NCBI RefSeq assembly: GCF_000425445.1
Contig: NZ_AUDL01000012.1
Span: forward strand, 62,001-126,000
Direction of reading: 5' to 3'
Origin: Flavobacterium denitrificans DSM 15936
Lineage (GTDB): Bacteria; Bacteroidota; Bacteroidia; Flavobacteriales; Flavobacteriaceae
Length of the DNA stretch: 64,000 nucleotides
Below are positions 51,422 through 59,396 of the stretch, piece by piece (positions within the stretch are counted from its first letter, which is position 1; every line of letters begins with the position of its first letter). Made by a program: the position numbers and the translations under genes. The notes under the pieces are model-generated. The model was not told the origin of the DNA. It saw only the letters and a program-made list of their open reading frames with translations, and did not search any database.

Positions 51422-52294
51422 ATGAGCAAAACAACATTATCGCCTATTATTTCAGGCACTATGAATTGGGGAATCTGGGATAAAAATCTTTCAGCTAAAG
51501 AAATGGAAAACTTGATACAAATTAGTATCGAAAACAAAATCACTACTTTTGATCACGCCGATATTTATGGCGATTACACCACTGAAGCTGAATTTGGAAA
51601 AGCATTTAAAGCAAGTAAAATTTCCCGCGAAAAATTACAATTGATTACAAAATGCGGTATCCAATTGGTTAATGAAAATCGCAACACAAAAATCAAACAT
51701 TATGACTATTCTAGAGACTATATAATTTGGTCGGCAGAAGAATCGTTAAAGAAACTTAAAACAGATTTTATTGACGTTTTTTTATTGCACAGACCGAGTC
51801 CGCTTATGCAGGCTGATGAAATTGCTGAGGCAGTTGAAAAATTAAAATCAGACGGAAAAATTATTGATTTCGGACTTTCGAATTTTACGAGTTCTCAAAC
51901 CGAATTAATTCGCCAGAAAACAGAAGTCAGTTTTAATCAAGTGCAGTTTTCGGCAACACATTTTGAACCAATGCTTGACGGAAGTTTAGATTATATGCAA
52001 ACGCATGGAATTCGTCCATTATCATGGAATCCGCTTGGAACTGTTTTTAGAGAAGATACCAAAAAAACACGCCGATTGAAAAAGCTGTTTTCAACTTTAT
52101 TAGAGAAATATCATTTAGGAGCTGATACACTTTTATTAGCTTGGATTTTAAAACATCCAGCAGGTGTTATTCCAATTGCGGGAACGGTGAATGTTGCCAG
52201 AATTCAAGCGTTATTAAAAGCAGTTGAATTAGATATGGACAAAGAAGACTGGTTTGCAATCTGGACTGAAAGTATGGGCGACGATGTGCCTTAA
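51422..52294 (+). CDS. Aldo/keto reductase family oxidoreductase
   Basis: 290 residues. Catalytic tetrad visible: Asp and Tyr in TFDHADIYGDYT, Lys in LQLITKCG and His in FLLHRPSPL. SNFTSSQ, SFNQVQFS and the NADPH block IPIAGTVNVARIQ follow. Closest in type to YdhF-like reductases. The substrate is unknown. Monocistronic, divergent from moxR. Confidence 0.92.
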   Translation: MSKTTLSPIISGTMNWGIWDKNLSAKEMENLIQISIENKITTFDHADIYGDYTTEAEFGKAFKASKISREKLQLITKCGIQLVNENRNTKIKHYDYSRDYIIWSAEESLKKLKTDFIDVFLLHRPSPLMQADEIAEAVEKLKSDGKIIDFGLSNFTSSQTELIRQKTEVSFNQVQFSATHFEPMLDGSLDYMQTHGIRPLSWNPLGTVFREDTKKTRRLKKLFSTLLEKYHLGADTLLLAWILKHPAGVIPIAGTVNVARIQALLKAVELDMDKEDWFAIWTESMGDDVP

Positions 52295-52301
52295 TTTTTA
52301 G

Positions 52302-52332
52302 TATTCAGTTTACAGTTTTTAGTGTTCAGCTA
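52302..52332. repeat. Family C words downstream of aldo/keto reductase
   Basis: AGTATTCAGTTTACAGTTTTTAGTGTTCAGC, related to words at 10242, 13317 and 46045. No clear inverted partner here. Confidence 0.5.
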
Positions 52333-52347
52333 AAATGCAAAAAAAAT

Positions 52348-52480
52348 AAACACATAGAAACATAGATTTTATGTTTTTCTGAAAAGAACTATTCAACGTT
52401 TCACTTTCACATAGCTATGTGAATTCAGATGAAATGAAATGCCTTTTTTTAGATAAAGTTAAGCTATGATTCTATGTGTT
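52348..52480. repeat. Foldback of CACATAG words
   Basis: AACACATAGAAACATAG (left, from 52348) pairs with CTATGATTCTATGTGTT (right, to 52480). A perfect 14-bp palindrome CACATAGCTATGTG sits in the middle (52408-52421). It fills the gap before the SDR gene. Confidence 0.8.
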
Positions 52481-52497
52481 AAAACAAAATATTTAAA

Positions 52498-53253
52498 ATG
52501 AAAAAAACAGCCCTAATTACTGGAGCAACAAGCGGAATTGGAAAAGCAACTGCACAAATATTGGCAAAAAACAATTATAAAGTTATTCTTTGCGGAAGAC
52601 GTAAGGATCGTTTAGAAGAATTAGAAAAAGAACTTTCGGTTTTTACAGAAGTATATTCTTTATCATTTGATGTTCGGGACAAAGAAAATGTTTTTGCAGC
52701 AATTGGTTCATTGCCAACTGATTTTTCGACTATTGATGTTTTAATCAATAATGCCGGAAACGCACATGGTTTAGATCCGATTCAAAACGGAGATATTGAT
52801 GATTGGGATGCTATGATTGACATAAATGTAAAAGGGCTTTTGTATGTTTCTAAAGCAATTATCCCACAGATGATCGAAAGAAAATCCGGGCATATTATCA
52901 ATATTGGATCAATTGCAGGAAAAGAAGTTTATCCGAACGGAAATGTTTATTGCGCTTCAAAACATGCTGTCGATGCGATCAACAACGGAATGCGAATGGA
53001 TTTGAATCCGTATGGAATTCGAGTTGGAGCAATTCATCCAGGAATGGTTGAAACTGAATTCAGCGAAGTTCGTTTTAAAGGCGATGCCGACAGAGCTTCA
53101 AATGTATATAAAGGTTTAGACGCATTGCAAGCTGAAGATATTGCTGACATTATTCATTTTGTAGTGTCAAGAAAATATCACGTGAATATTGCTGATTTGA
53201 TTGTTTATCCGACTGCGCAAGCCTCGGCAACAATTGTCAAGAAAAATATTTGA
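52498..53253 (+). CDS. Short-chain dehydrogenase/reductase (YdfG-like)
   Basis: 251 residues. The Rossmann motif TGATSGIGKAT (8-18), NNAGNAHG, the catalytic Ser in INIGSIAG and YCASK are clear. GAIHPGMVETEFSEVRF is the typical C-terminal block. Resembles YdfG, a 3-hydroxy acid (serine/malonic semialdehyde) dehydrogenase. The substrate is an inference from similarity. Confidence 0.93.
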   Translation: MKKTALITGATSGIGKATAQILAKNNYKVILCGRRKDRLEELEKELSVFTEVYSLSFDVRDKENVFAAIGSLPTDFSTIDVLINNAGNAHGLDPIQNGDIDDWDAMIDINVKGLLYVSKAIIPQMIERKSGHIINIGSIAGKEVYPNGNVYCASKHAVDAINNGMRMDLNPYGIRVGAIHPGMVETEFSEVRFKGDADRASNVYKGLDALQAEDIADIIHFVVSRKYHVNIADLIVYPTAQASATIVKKNI

Positions 53254-53267
53254 AAGAAAATTTTATT

Positions 53268-53296
53268 GTAGAGACGCACTGCTGTGCGTCTTTTTT
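53268..53296. repeat. Repeat family B palindrome, left of AlbA/Schlafen gene; also SDR terminator
   Basis: GTAGAGACGCACTGC-TGTGCGTCTTTTTT. The T-tail makes it a likely terminator for the SDR gene, 15 bp after its stop. Confidence 0.85.
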
Positions 53297-53387
53297 ACGT
53301 TTTAAGATTATGAATTGGAATTAAAATGATTTGCGGGTTTTTAATTAGTGTTAATTATTGCAATTAGTGGCAGAAAAAAAATAGACT

Positions 53388-54533
53388 ATGATCAACAAAC
53401 GCCTTTTAATTAAAAATCTCCTCGCTCATAATGACGAAAGCAGTTTTTATGACAAAAAAAGGCAATTGAATCTTCATTCTCGGGAAGGGAAAGGGAAATT
53501 CTTAAAACACATTTGTGCGTTATCCAATTCTAACCCAAATAACAATTCTTATATTGTGGTTGGAGTAGAAGATCAAGATAACGAAATTGTTGGCGATGAT
53601 TTTTTTGATGACAGCCGAATTCAAAATTTGGTCAATGCCTTTTTGGAAAATCCTCCAAAAATTCAATATGAAAACGTCCCTTTTCCAAATCTTCCAAAAG
53701 ATAAAGTAATCGGTCTGGTTACTATAAAACCTAAAAGTAAAATCTCGTATTTTAAAAAAGGAATTCATACTATTCTTGCTAATAGCGTCTTTGTGAGGCG
53801 TGGCAGTAATTCTACTCCTTTAGAAGAGCACGAGGAAGTAGAGAAAAATTATCAAAACACTGAAACAGTAATCGGAATTGAAAATAGTTCTCGAAACAGT
53901 ATTCAGTATACTTTAGATGGCGTTATCGATTTTATGAATTTCAGGCATAAAGATATGTCGCCAAAATACCGAGTATTTAAAGAATTGTTTGTGATTTGCT
54001 GGGCTGGAGTTGCTAAAAAATCTCGCGATAAAACGTTTCTGTCCAGAGTTGACATCGAATTGATAAACGAACAAATTAAGCTATTTTATTCGGCTCAGGA
54101 TGTTGTTACGATCGAATATAATGATGATACATTTACCATTACAGAATATGTTCCGTTGGGATTAAATGACAAAACAAGCTTTTATCCTTTGGAGAAGCAA
54201 ACCATACATTTTTTTGACAATGGATATTATAAGATTGATCGCGAAATGCTCTTTCAGCCACCGGAGTTCAATCGAAAAATGTTGTACCATATTTACAATT
54301 CAAATATGGCATTGCTTCAAAAACTTCAAAAAGGATTTGCTTTGTCGCCACGAGAATTAGCAGATCTCGAAAATCTTCCGTCTACTTTTATGATTTGCTA
54401 TTTGAATGGTTTTGATGAAGCTAAGCAAAAGCTAATTGATTCGAAATTGCTTTTAAAGCCTTTCCCTCAAGTGTATTTGTCTTTTAAAGAAGCACTTCGC
54501 ATTTTGAGGAAAATGAAATATGATGTTCAATGA
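53388..54533 (+). CDS. AlbA_2/Schlafen-type putative DNA-binding protein
   Basis: 381 residues. The first ~150 resemble the AlbA_2 (Schlafen AlbA) domain: KRQLNLHSREGKGKFLKHICALSNSN, YIVVGVEDQDNEIVGDDFF and SVFVRRGSNSTPLEEHE. A C-terminal region of about 220 residues is not recognised. There is no HATPase or AAA domain. AlbA_2 proteins occur near phage-defence and mobile elements. It is flanked on both sides by family B palindromes and has no obvious operon partner. Confidence 0.75.
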   Translation: MINKRLLIKNLLAHNDESSFYDKKRQLNLHSREGKGKFLKHICALSNSNPNNNSYIVVGVEDQDNEIVGDDFFDDSRIQNLVNAFLENPPKIQYENVPFPNLPKDKVIGLVTIKPKSKISYFKKGIHTILANSVFVRRGSNSTPLEEHEEVEKNYQNTETVIGIENSSRNSIQYTLDGVIDFMNFRHKDMSPKYRVFKELFVICWAGVAKKSRDKTFLSRVDIELINEQIKLFYSAQDVVTIEYNDDTFTITEYVPLGLNDKTSFYPLEKQTIHFFDNGYYKIDREMLFQPPEFNRKMLYHIYNSNMALLQKLQKGFALSPRELADLENLPSTFMICYLNGFDEAKQKLIDSKLLLKPFPQVYLSFKEALRILRKMKYDVQ

Positions 54534-54577
54534 AAAAGGTACAAAGCAGCAGAGTAATAGAGGTACAAAGGTTTTCT

Positions 54578-54602
54578 GTAGAGACGCACTGCAGTGCGTC
54601 TA
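54578..54602. repeat. Repeat family B palindrome, right of AlbA/Schlafen gene
   Basis: GTAGAGACGCACTGCAGTGCGTCT, 45 bp after the AlbA-type stop. It is preceded by ACAAAGCAGCAGAGTAATAG, words like those at 9731. Confidence 0.85.
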
Positions 54603-54631
54603 ACCCAAAATGATTTTTTGGTTTTTAATTT

Positions 54632-55375
54632 TTAATGGTATTTCAAATATTGGTTTACCTCATCATACGCAAATAGAATTTCTTTTGGGCCGTCGGCGTA
54701 GGATGCCGCTTCATAGGAGTTGTAATATAAAAGCAAGCCTTCTTCGGTGTAAAAAATATTCAGAGGCAATTGAAATTTGTCGTTTTCAAACATTAATCCG
54801 GTTGCATTAATATTGGCTTTTGCTGGGATTTTATATTTCTTTCTGAATTTTTTTTCAGCGAAGGCTTTAAATTCTTTTTCATTAATAAATAATTGATCCA
54901 TAAAAATTGTTTTTCCGGTTTTTGGATTAAATATTAATGATCTAAAACCTTGATATCCATGAGCTCCGCCTGTAAAAGTGTAATGATCAATTTTGATGTT
55001 TAAAATTTCTTCAGAGTGAAATTCTACATTTCCTATAATTTTTGCTTCCCAGCCAAAAGTCTCAGTAGGAAATTTTTTGTGCATTTCTTCATATGAATCG
55101 ATAAACGATTGTGCCAGCATATTATAATCGGTTGCTTTTGCAGGGTCTTCATCAAAATAAGTGATTTCTTTTACAACCAAGAAAACCTTTTTATTAATGC
55201 TGTCAGCGGTAATTTTTGCGTTTTTAGCAATTGGAACTTCAATAGTGATTATAGGACAATCGCTTTTGCAGGGAATGGTAGATTTTTTCTCAAACGTTTC
55301 ATTTTCAAATGAAAGCTCTTTGTTACAACTTGTAAATATCAAAAACAAAAAGACTAAAAAAGTATAATGTTTCAT
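54632..55375 (-). CDS. DUF4163/DUF3298 (PdaC/RsiV-like) lipoprotein
   Basis: 247 residues with a lipoprotein signal (lipobox TSC). A DUF4163-type N-terminal region (ITIEVPIAKNAKITADSIN) leads to the DUF3298 block (YTFTGGAHGYQGFRSLIFNPKTGKTIFMDQLF). Homologues are PdaC/RsiV-like extracellular domains that bind glycans or muropeptides. The role here is unknown. Confidence 0.85.
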   Translation of the reverse strand: MKHYTFLVFLFLIFTSCNKELSFENETFEKKSTIPCKSDCPIITIEVPIAKNAKITADSINKKVFLVVKEITYFDEDPAKATDYNMLAQSFIDSYEEMHKKFPTETFGWEAKIIGNVEFHSEEILNIKIDHYTFTGGAHGYQGFRSLIFNPKTGKTIFMDQLFINEKEFKAFAEKKFRKKYKIPAKANINATGLMFENDKFQLPLNIFYTEEGLLLYYNSYEAASYADGPKEILFAYDEVNQYLKYH

Positions 55376-55537
55376 ATATGTGAAAGTTATTTGTTAGCAG
55401 ACATAAAAGGTAACATTTTTTTTTCGAAATGAATTTCTGTTTTAGCAAAAGTCTGAAGATCAGTGATTTTATGTCAAAAAATGTTAATTATATACAAAGG
55501 TAAGGAGTTGTTTTCAGGATTAGAATAAATTAAACGG

Positions 55538-55545
55538 TAAATTTG
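55538..55545 (+). promoter_or_regulatory. -7 box TAAATTTG upstream of cystathionine enzyme
   Basis: Fits TAnnTTTG and lies 34 bp before the ATG at 55579. It supports that start, because the longer frame would begin inside this box. Confidence 0.5.
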
Positions 55546-55578
55546 TACAGCATTTATAGAATTAAAATTTGTAACTAT

Positions 55579-56721
55579 ATGAAATTCAATACTAAAGTAA
55601 TACATGGAGGTCAGCATCATGATCCAAGTACAGGTGCAGTAATGCCTCCGGTATATCAAACTTCAACTTTTATTCAGACAAGTCCAGGGAAGCCTTTGGC
55701 AGATTATGAATACAGTCGAGCGTCAAATCCAACTCGTACCGCTTTAGAAAATGCTTTGGCAAGTATTGAAAATGGAACTCGCGGACTTGCTTTTTCATCT
55801 GGTTTAGCTGCAACAGATTGTATTTTAAGATCATTTAAAGCCGGTGATGAAATCATTGCAATGGATGATTTATATGGCGGAACATACAGAATGTTTTCTA
55901 GAATTTATAAAGATTCCGGAATTAAATTCCATTTTGTTGACATGACTGATTTGGAGAAATTAAAATCGCTAATTAATGAAAACACAAAATTGATTTGGGT
56001 TGAAACACCAACAAATCCATTGATGAAATTGGCCGATATTGAAGAAGTTGCCAAAATTACCAAAGCCAATAAAATTTTATTTGCAGTTGATAATACTTTC
56101 GCAACACCATATTTGCAAAAGCCGTTGGATCTAGGCGCTGATATTGTTATGCACTCTGCCACAAAATATTTAGGAGGACATTCAGATGTTATTGCAGGGG
56201 CTTTAATTGTCAAAGATGAAGCATTGGGAGATCAATTGCATTTCCAGCAATTTGCAACTGGCGCAACATTAGGACCAATGGATAGCTTTTTAGTTTTAAG
56301 AGGAATAAAAACGCTTTCTCTAAGAGTTCAAAGACATTGCGAAAATGGAGAAAAAGTAGTGGAGTTTTTAAGCAATCATCCTAAAATCAAAACGGTTTAT
56401 TATCCAGGATTAAAAAATCATCCGTTTCACGAAATTGCTAAAAAGCAAATGAAAGCTTTTGGTGGAATGGTTTCGTTTACTTTTGTTTCAGGCAAAAAAG
56501 AAGATTCTATTGTTTTTTTAGAGAAACTGAAAGTATTTACTTTGGCAGAATCTTTAGGTGGAGTTGAATCTTTGGCAAATCATCCGGCTTTGATGACGCA
56601 CGCATCGATTCCTGCAGATAAAAGAGCTGAAGTTGGTATAACTGATGATTTGGTTCGATTAAGTGTTGGTATTGAAGATGCAGAAGATTTAATCGCCGAT
56701 TTAGAGCAAGCATTATCTTAA
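55579..56721 (+). CDS. Cystathionine gamma-synthase/lyase (Cys/Met metabolism PLP enzyme)
   Basis: 380 residues from ATG 55579 (MKFNTKVIHGG). The Cys/Met PLP-enzyme signature is clear: SRASNPTRTALE, the substrate loop DDLYGGTYRMF, and the PLP Lys in HSATKYLGGHSDV. SLGGVESLANHPALMTHAS is the C-terminal block. It is either cystathionine gamma-synthase or gamma-lyase; the two cannot be told apart reliably from sequence alone. Confidence 0.93.
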   Translation: MKFNTKVIHGGQHHDPSTGAVMPPVYQTSTFIQTSPGKPLADYEYSRASNPTRTALENALASIENGTRGLAFSSGLAATDCILRSFKAGDEIIAMDDLYGGTYRMFSRIYKDSGIKFHFVDMTDLEKLKSLINENTKLIWVETPTNPLMKLADIEEVAKITKANKILFAVDNTFATPYLQKPLDLGADIVMHSATKYLGGHSDVIAGALIVKDEALGDQLHFQQFATGATLGPMDSFLVLRGIKTLSLRVQRHCENGEKVVEFLSNHPKIKTVYYPGLKNHPFHEIAKKQMKAFGGMVSFTFVSGKKEDSIVFLEKLKVFTLAESLGGVESLANHPALMTHASIPADKRAEVGITDDLVRLSVGIEDAEDLIADLEQALS

Positions 56722-56735
56722 GAAATAGATAAAAT

Positions 56736-56784
56736 AAAAATCCCAAATTCCAATTTTTTTAATGTTTTGGATTTTGGGATTTTT
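56736..56784. terminator. Bidirectional terminator between cystathionine gene and THC0290-type gene
   Basis: Stem AAAAATCCCAAATTCCAA / TTGGATTTTGGGATTTTT, between convergent genes. The AAAATCCCAAA word recurs at 41517. Confidence 0.85.
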
Positions 56785-56804
56785 TATGTTGTGATTTTTC
56801 TAGT

Positions 56805-57596
56805 TTAGAATTCTAAATAATAAATATATCCGAAGTTAAACCAAACTTGCCAGTCGTTTGACTTGTTTTCTTTATAGATATCTTTATTTGGATTTAAACC
56901 ATCGATCCAGTCATTGCTGTACATTTGGAAACGAGTTTCAAACATTAAATCGCTCATTTTTGTTAATTTGTAATGAACACCTACTCCTCCAGTTGCTGAC
57001 ACAACAACTCCAGTTTCAGTAGAAAAACCGTGAGGTCTTCCGTCAGATGGGGTTAAATATTTGCCTATTGTAACATTTGGAAGTGTTAAGTCTCCTAAAT
57101 GAGAACCAACTTTTGCTGAATAATAATTTACCTGAAATCCTAGGCTTAAATACGGGCTGAAGCTACCAACTGAGTTTTCGAAATCATGTATTTTTATAAA
57201 AGAGAATTCTAATTGAGATCCTAATCCTACTGTAGTTGTACTTGCGTTCATGTTTTTAAGCATTGTAACAAAAGGAGTTTCTGGCTTTTTGTCAACCCAT
57301 TTTCCGTAGTGCTTTAGTTGAGTATGGCTGAATGAAAGTTCAGATCGTACTTTAAAATGCTCAGTGAAAAAACTTTCTCGATTATTAGCGGCTGAAAAGT
57401 TGATGAAATGCATAACTCCGATGCCAAATCCACTATTTCCAACATTAGTATCCAAATTATTTCTTTGTCCAAAATCTGATTGCAATGTTACAGGTCCTGC
57501 GAATATTCCTATTTCTTGTGCAAGATCAGATTGAGCATTTGCAACATTGCTAATTCCAAGAATGGCAAATAGCGTGATAATTACGGGTTTGAGCAT
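56805..57596 (-). CDS. Predicted outer-membrane protein (THC0290_0291-like family)
   Basis: 263 residues from ATG 57596 (MLKPVIITLFAILGIS, signal peptide ending NAQS). The upstream ATG at 57623 falls inside the promoter, so it is rejected. The body has alternating strands, with LAQEIGIFAGPVTLQSDFGQRNN at the mature N-terminus, and it ends WFNFGYIYYLEF, typical of outer-membrane barrels. I recall a Flavobacteriaceae family called THC0290_0291 with this N-terminus, but the function is unknown. It is divergent from gdhA. Confidence 0.75.
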   Translation of the reverse strand: MLKPVIITLFAILGISNVANAQSDLAQEIGIFAGPVTLQSDFGQRNNLDTNVGNSGFGIGVMHFINFSAANNRESFFTEHFKVRSELSFSHTQLKHYGKWVDKKPETPFVTMLKNMNASTTTVGLGSQLEFSFIKIHDFENSVGSFSPYLSLGFQVNYYSAKVGSHLGDLTLPNVTIGKYLTPSDGRPHGFSTETGVVVSATGGVGVHYKLTKMSDLMFETRFQMYSNDWIDGLNPNKDIYKENKSNDWQVWFNFGYIYYLEF

Positions 57597-57620
57597 AGTA
57601 TTTGGGCTTTGAAATCTAGG

Positions 57621-57649
57621 CAAATATATAAAAAAGGAAATCTAAACAA
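57621..57649 (-). promoter_or_regulatory. Promoter of the THC0290-type gene
   Basis: On the minus strand, TTG (57647-57649), an 18-bp spacer and TATATTTG (57621-57628). It fixes the start codon at 57596. Confidence 0.7.
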
Positions 57650-57823
57650 AATATTAAATATGTCTATTAAAAAATTAGTAACAAAACACTTAATTTTCTG
57701 ACTTTAAGTGGTGTTATTTGGTGCAAAATCCAAGGCATAAAATTGGATTTTTATTTTTGTTTAGAAATAACACAATTCTGCTCTAAAAACGAAAAAAAAT
57801 AACAATTCATCATTGTTTTGCCT

Positions 57824-57854
57824 TATCTTTGCTTGTTGATACGAAAACGTTTTC
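57824..57854 (+). promoter_or_regulatory. gdhA -7 box and LacI-like palindrome
   Basis: TATCTTTG (57824-57831) is followed by TACGAAAACGTTTTC from 57840. GAAAACGTTTTC is a perfect 12-bp palindrome near the likely start of transcription, well placed for repression. The 14-mer is identical to one upstream of pgi (26219). The rest of the 57597-57919 gap holds AT-rich sequence only. Confidence 0.55.
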
Positions 57855-57919
57855 TTAAACGTATTTTCCTGTTTAATTGATTTAAGCTAAAAACTATTAT
57901 TTGAATAATTTATTTAAAA

Positions 57920-59263
57920 ATGGAACAAAAAATAAATGAATTTATGGCTCTGGTTGAGTCAAAAAATCCAAACGAGCCAGAATTTCTTCAAGCTGTTAGA
58001 GAATTTGCAGAAACAGTTATTCCGTTTATTGCAGAAAGAAAAAAGTATGATGGAAAAAATTTACTTCTTAGAATAGCTGAACCGGAAAGATCTGTGATTT
58101 TTAGAGTTCCGTGGGTAGATGACAAGGGCGAAATTATTGTAAACAGAGGATTCAGAATTCAAATGAACTCTGCAATTGGACCATATAAAGGAGGAATAAG
58201 ATTTCACCATACAGTAAATTTGTCAGTTTTAAAATTCTTGGCTTTCGAGCAAGTTTTCAAAAACAGTTTGACAACGCTTCCAATGGGTGGAGGAAAAGGT
58301 GGTTCTGATTTTGATCCGGAAGGAAAGTCAGATGGTGAAATTATGCGTTTCTGCCAATCTTTTATGACAGAATTATGTCGCCATATTGGTCCAGATCTTG
58401 ATGTTCCTGCTGGAGATATTGGTGTTGGAGCAAGAGAGATTGGTTATTTGTTTGGTCAATATAAAAGAATCAGAAATGAATTTACAGGAGTTTTAACTGG
58501 AAAAGGTTTGGCTTACGGAGGTTCATTAATACGTCCTGAAGCTACAGGATATGGAGTAGTTTATTTTACAGATCAAATGCTTCGTACTATTGGACATGAG
58601 ATTAAAGGTAAAAGAGTTGCTATTTCTGGATTCGGAAATGTAGCTTGGGGAGTGGCGCTAAAAGTAAATGAACTTGGAGGTAAAGTGGTTACACTTTCTG
58701 GCCCTGATGGTTATATTTATGATGAAGAAGGAATTTCTGGAGAAAAAATCGACCACATGCTTGAAATGAGAGCTACCGGAGATAATAGAGCAGAGCGATA
58801 TTTAGAGAAATATCCAAATGCTGTTTTTCATAAAGGAAAAAGCCCTTGGGAAGTAAAAGTTGATATCGCAATTCCATGTGCTACTCAAAACGAATTGAAT
58901 GGCGAAGATGCTAGAAAACTTATAGATAATGGTGTTTTATGTGTGACAGAAGCTGCGAATATGCCTTCTACATTAGATGCAATTAAGCTTTTCTTGGATA
59001 ATAAAGTGCTTTTTGCTCCTGGAAAAGCGGCAAATGCTGGTGGAGTAGCGGCGTCTGGATTAGAAATGACGCAAAACTCTATCCGTTTGAATTGGACAAG
59101 CGAAGAGGTGGATTTGAGATTGAAAGATATCATGGTTGGAATTCACAATCAATGTAAAAAATACGGTGCAGAAGAAGATGGTTATGTAAACTACGTAAAA
59201 GGAGCTAACATTGCCGGATTTGTTAAAGTCGCTGACGCTATGCTTGCGCAAGGTGTAGTATAA
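57920..59263 (+). CDS. gdhA: NADP-specific glutamate dehydrogenase
   Basis: 447 residues, the usual length of the hexameric NADP type. The blocks GPYKGGIRFHHTVNLSVLKFLAFEQ and LPMGGGKGGSDFDP (catalytic Lys region), the Rossmann motif ISGFGNVAWG, and APGKAANAGGVAASGLEMTQN are all clear. It aminates 2-oxoglutarate to glutamate in ammonium assimilation. It has a palindromic site in its promoter and is monocistronic. Confidence 0.97.
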   Translation: MEQKINEFMALVESKNPNEPEFLQAVREFAETVIPFIAERKKYDGKNLLLRIAEPERSVIFRVPWVDDKGEIIVNRGFRIQMNSAIGPYKGGIRFHHTVNLSVLKFLAFEQVFKNSLTTLPMGGGKGGSDFDPEGKSDGEIMRFCQSFMTELCRHIGPDLDVPAGDIGVGAREIGYLFGQYKRIRNEFTGVLTGKGLAYGGSLIRPEATGYGVVYFTDQMLRTIGHEIKGKRVAISGFGNVAWGVALKVNELGGKVVTLSGPDGYIYDEEGISGEKIDHMLEMRATGDNRAERYLEKYPNAVFHKGKSPWEVKVDIAIPCATQNELNGEDARKLIDNGVLCVTEAANMPSTLDAIKLFLDNKVLFAPGKAANAGGVAASGLEMTQNSIRLNWTSEEVDLRLKDIMVGIHNQCKKYGAEEDGYVNYVKGANIAGFVKVADAMLAQGVV

Positions 59264-59285
59264 ATATTTTTTTTATAGTTTTTTG

Positions 59286-59326
59286 AAAATGTCTTCATTT
59301 GTCTTTGTGCAATTGAAGGCATTTTT
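59286..59326 (+). terminator. gdhA terminator
   Basis: Stem AAAATGTCTTCA / TGAAGGCATTTTT followed by T, 23 bp past the gdhA stop. Confidence 0.75.
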
Positions 59327-59366
59327 TATTTATAAAAGAACAAAAAGCAAATACTTTCGTTTGTAG

Positions 59367-59374
59367 TATATTTG
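59367..59374 (+). promoter_or_regulatory. -7 box TATATTTG upstream of the PorZ-like gene
   Basis: Matches TAnnTTTG, 23 bp before the ATG. No properly spaced TTG identified. Confidence 0.45.
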
Positions 59375-59396
59375 TTTATTCGAATATGTAAAAAAA

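Noticed and set aside
40345-54602. Family B palindromes as a CRISPR array
   Set aside because: Copies are few, far apart, themselves palindromic and separated by whole genes, with no regular spacers or cas genes.
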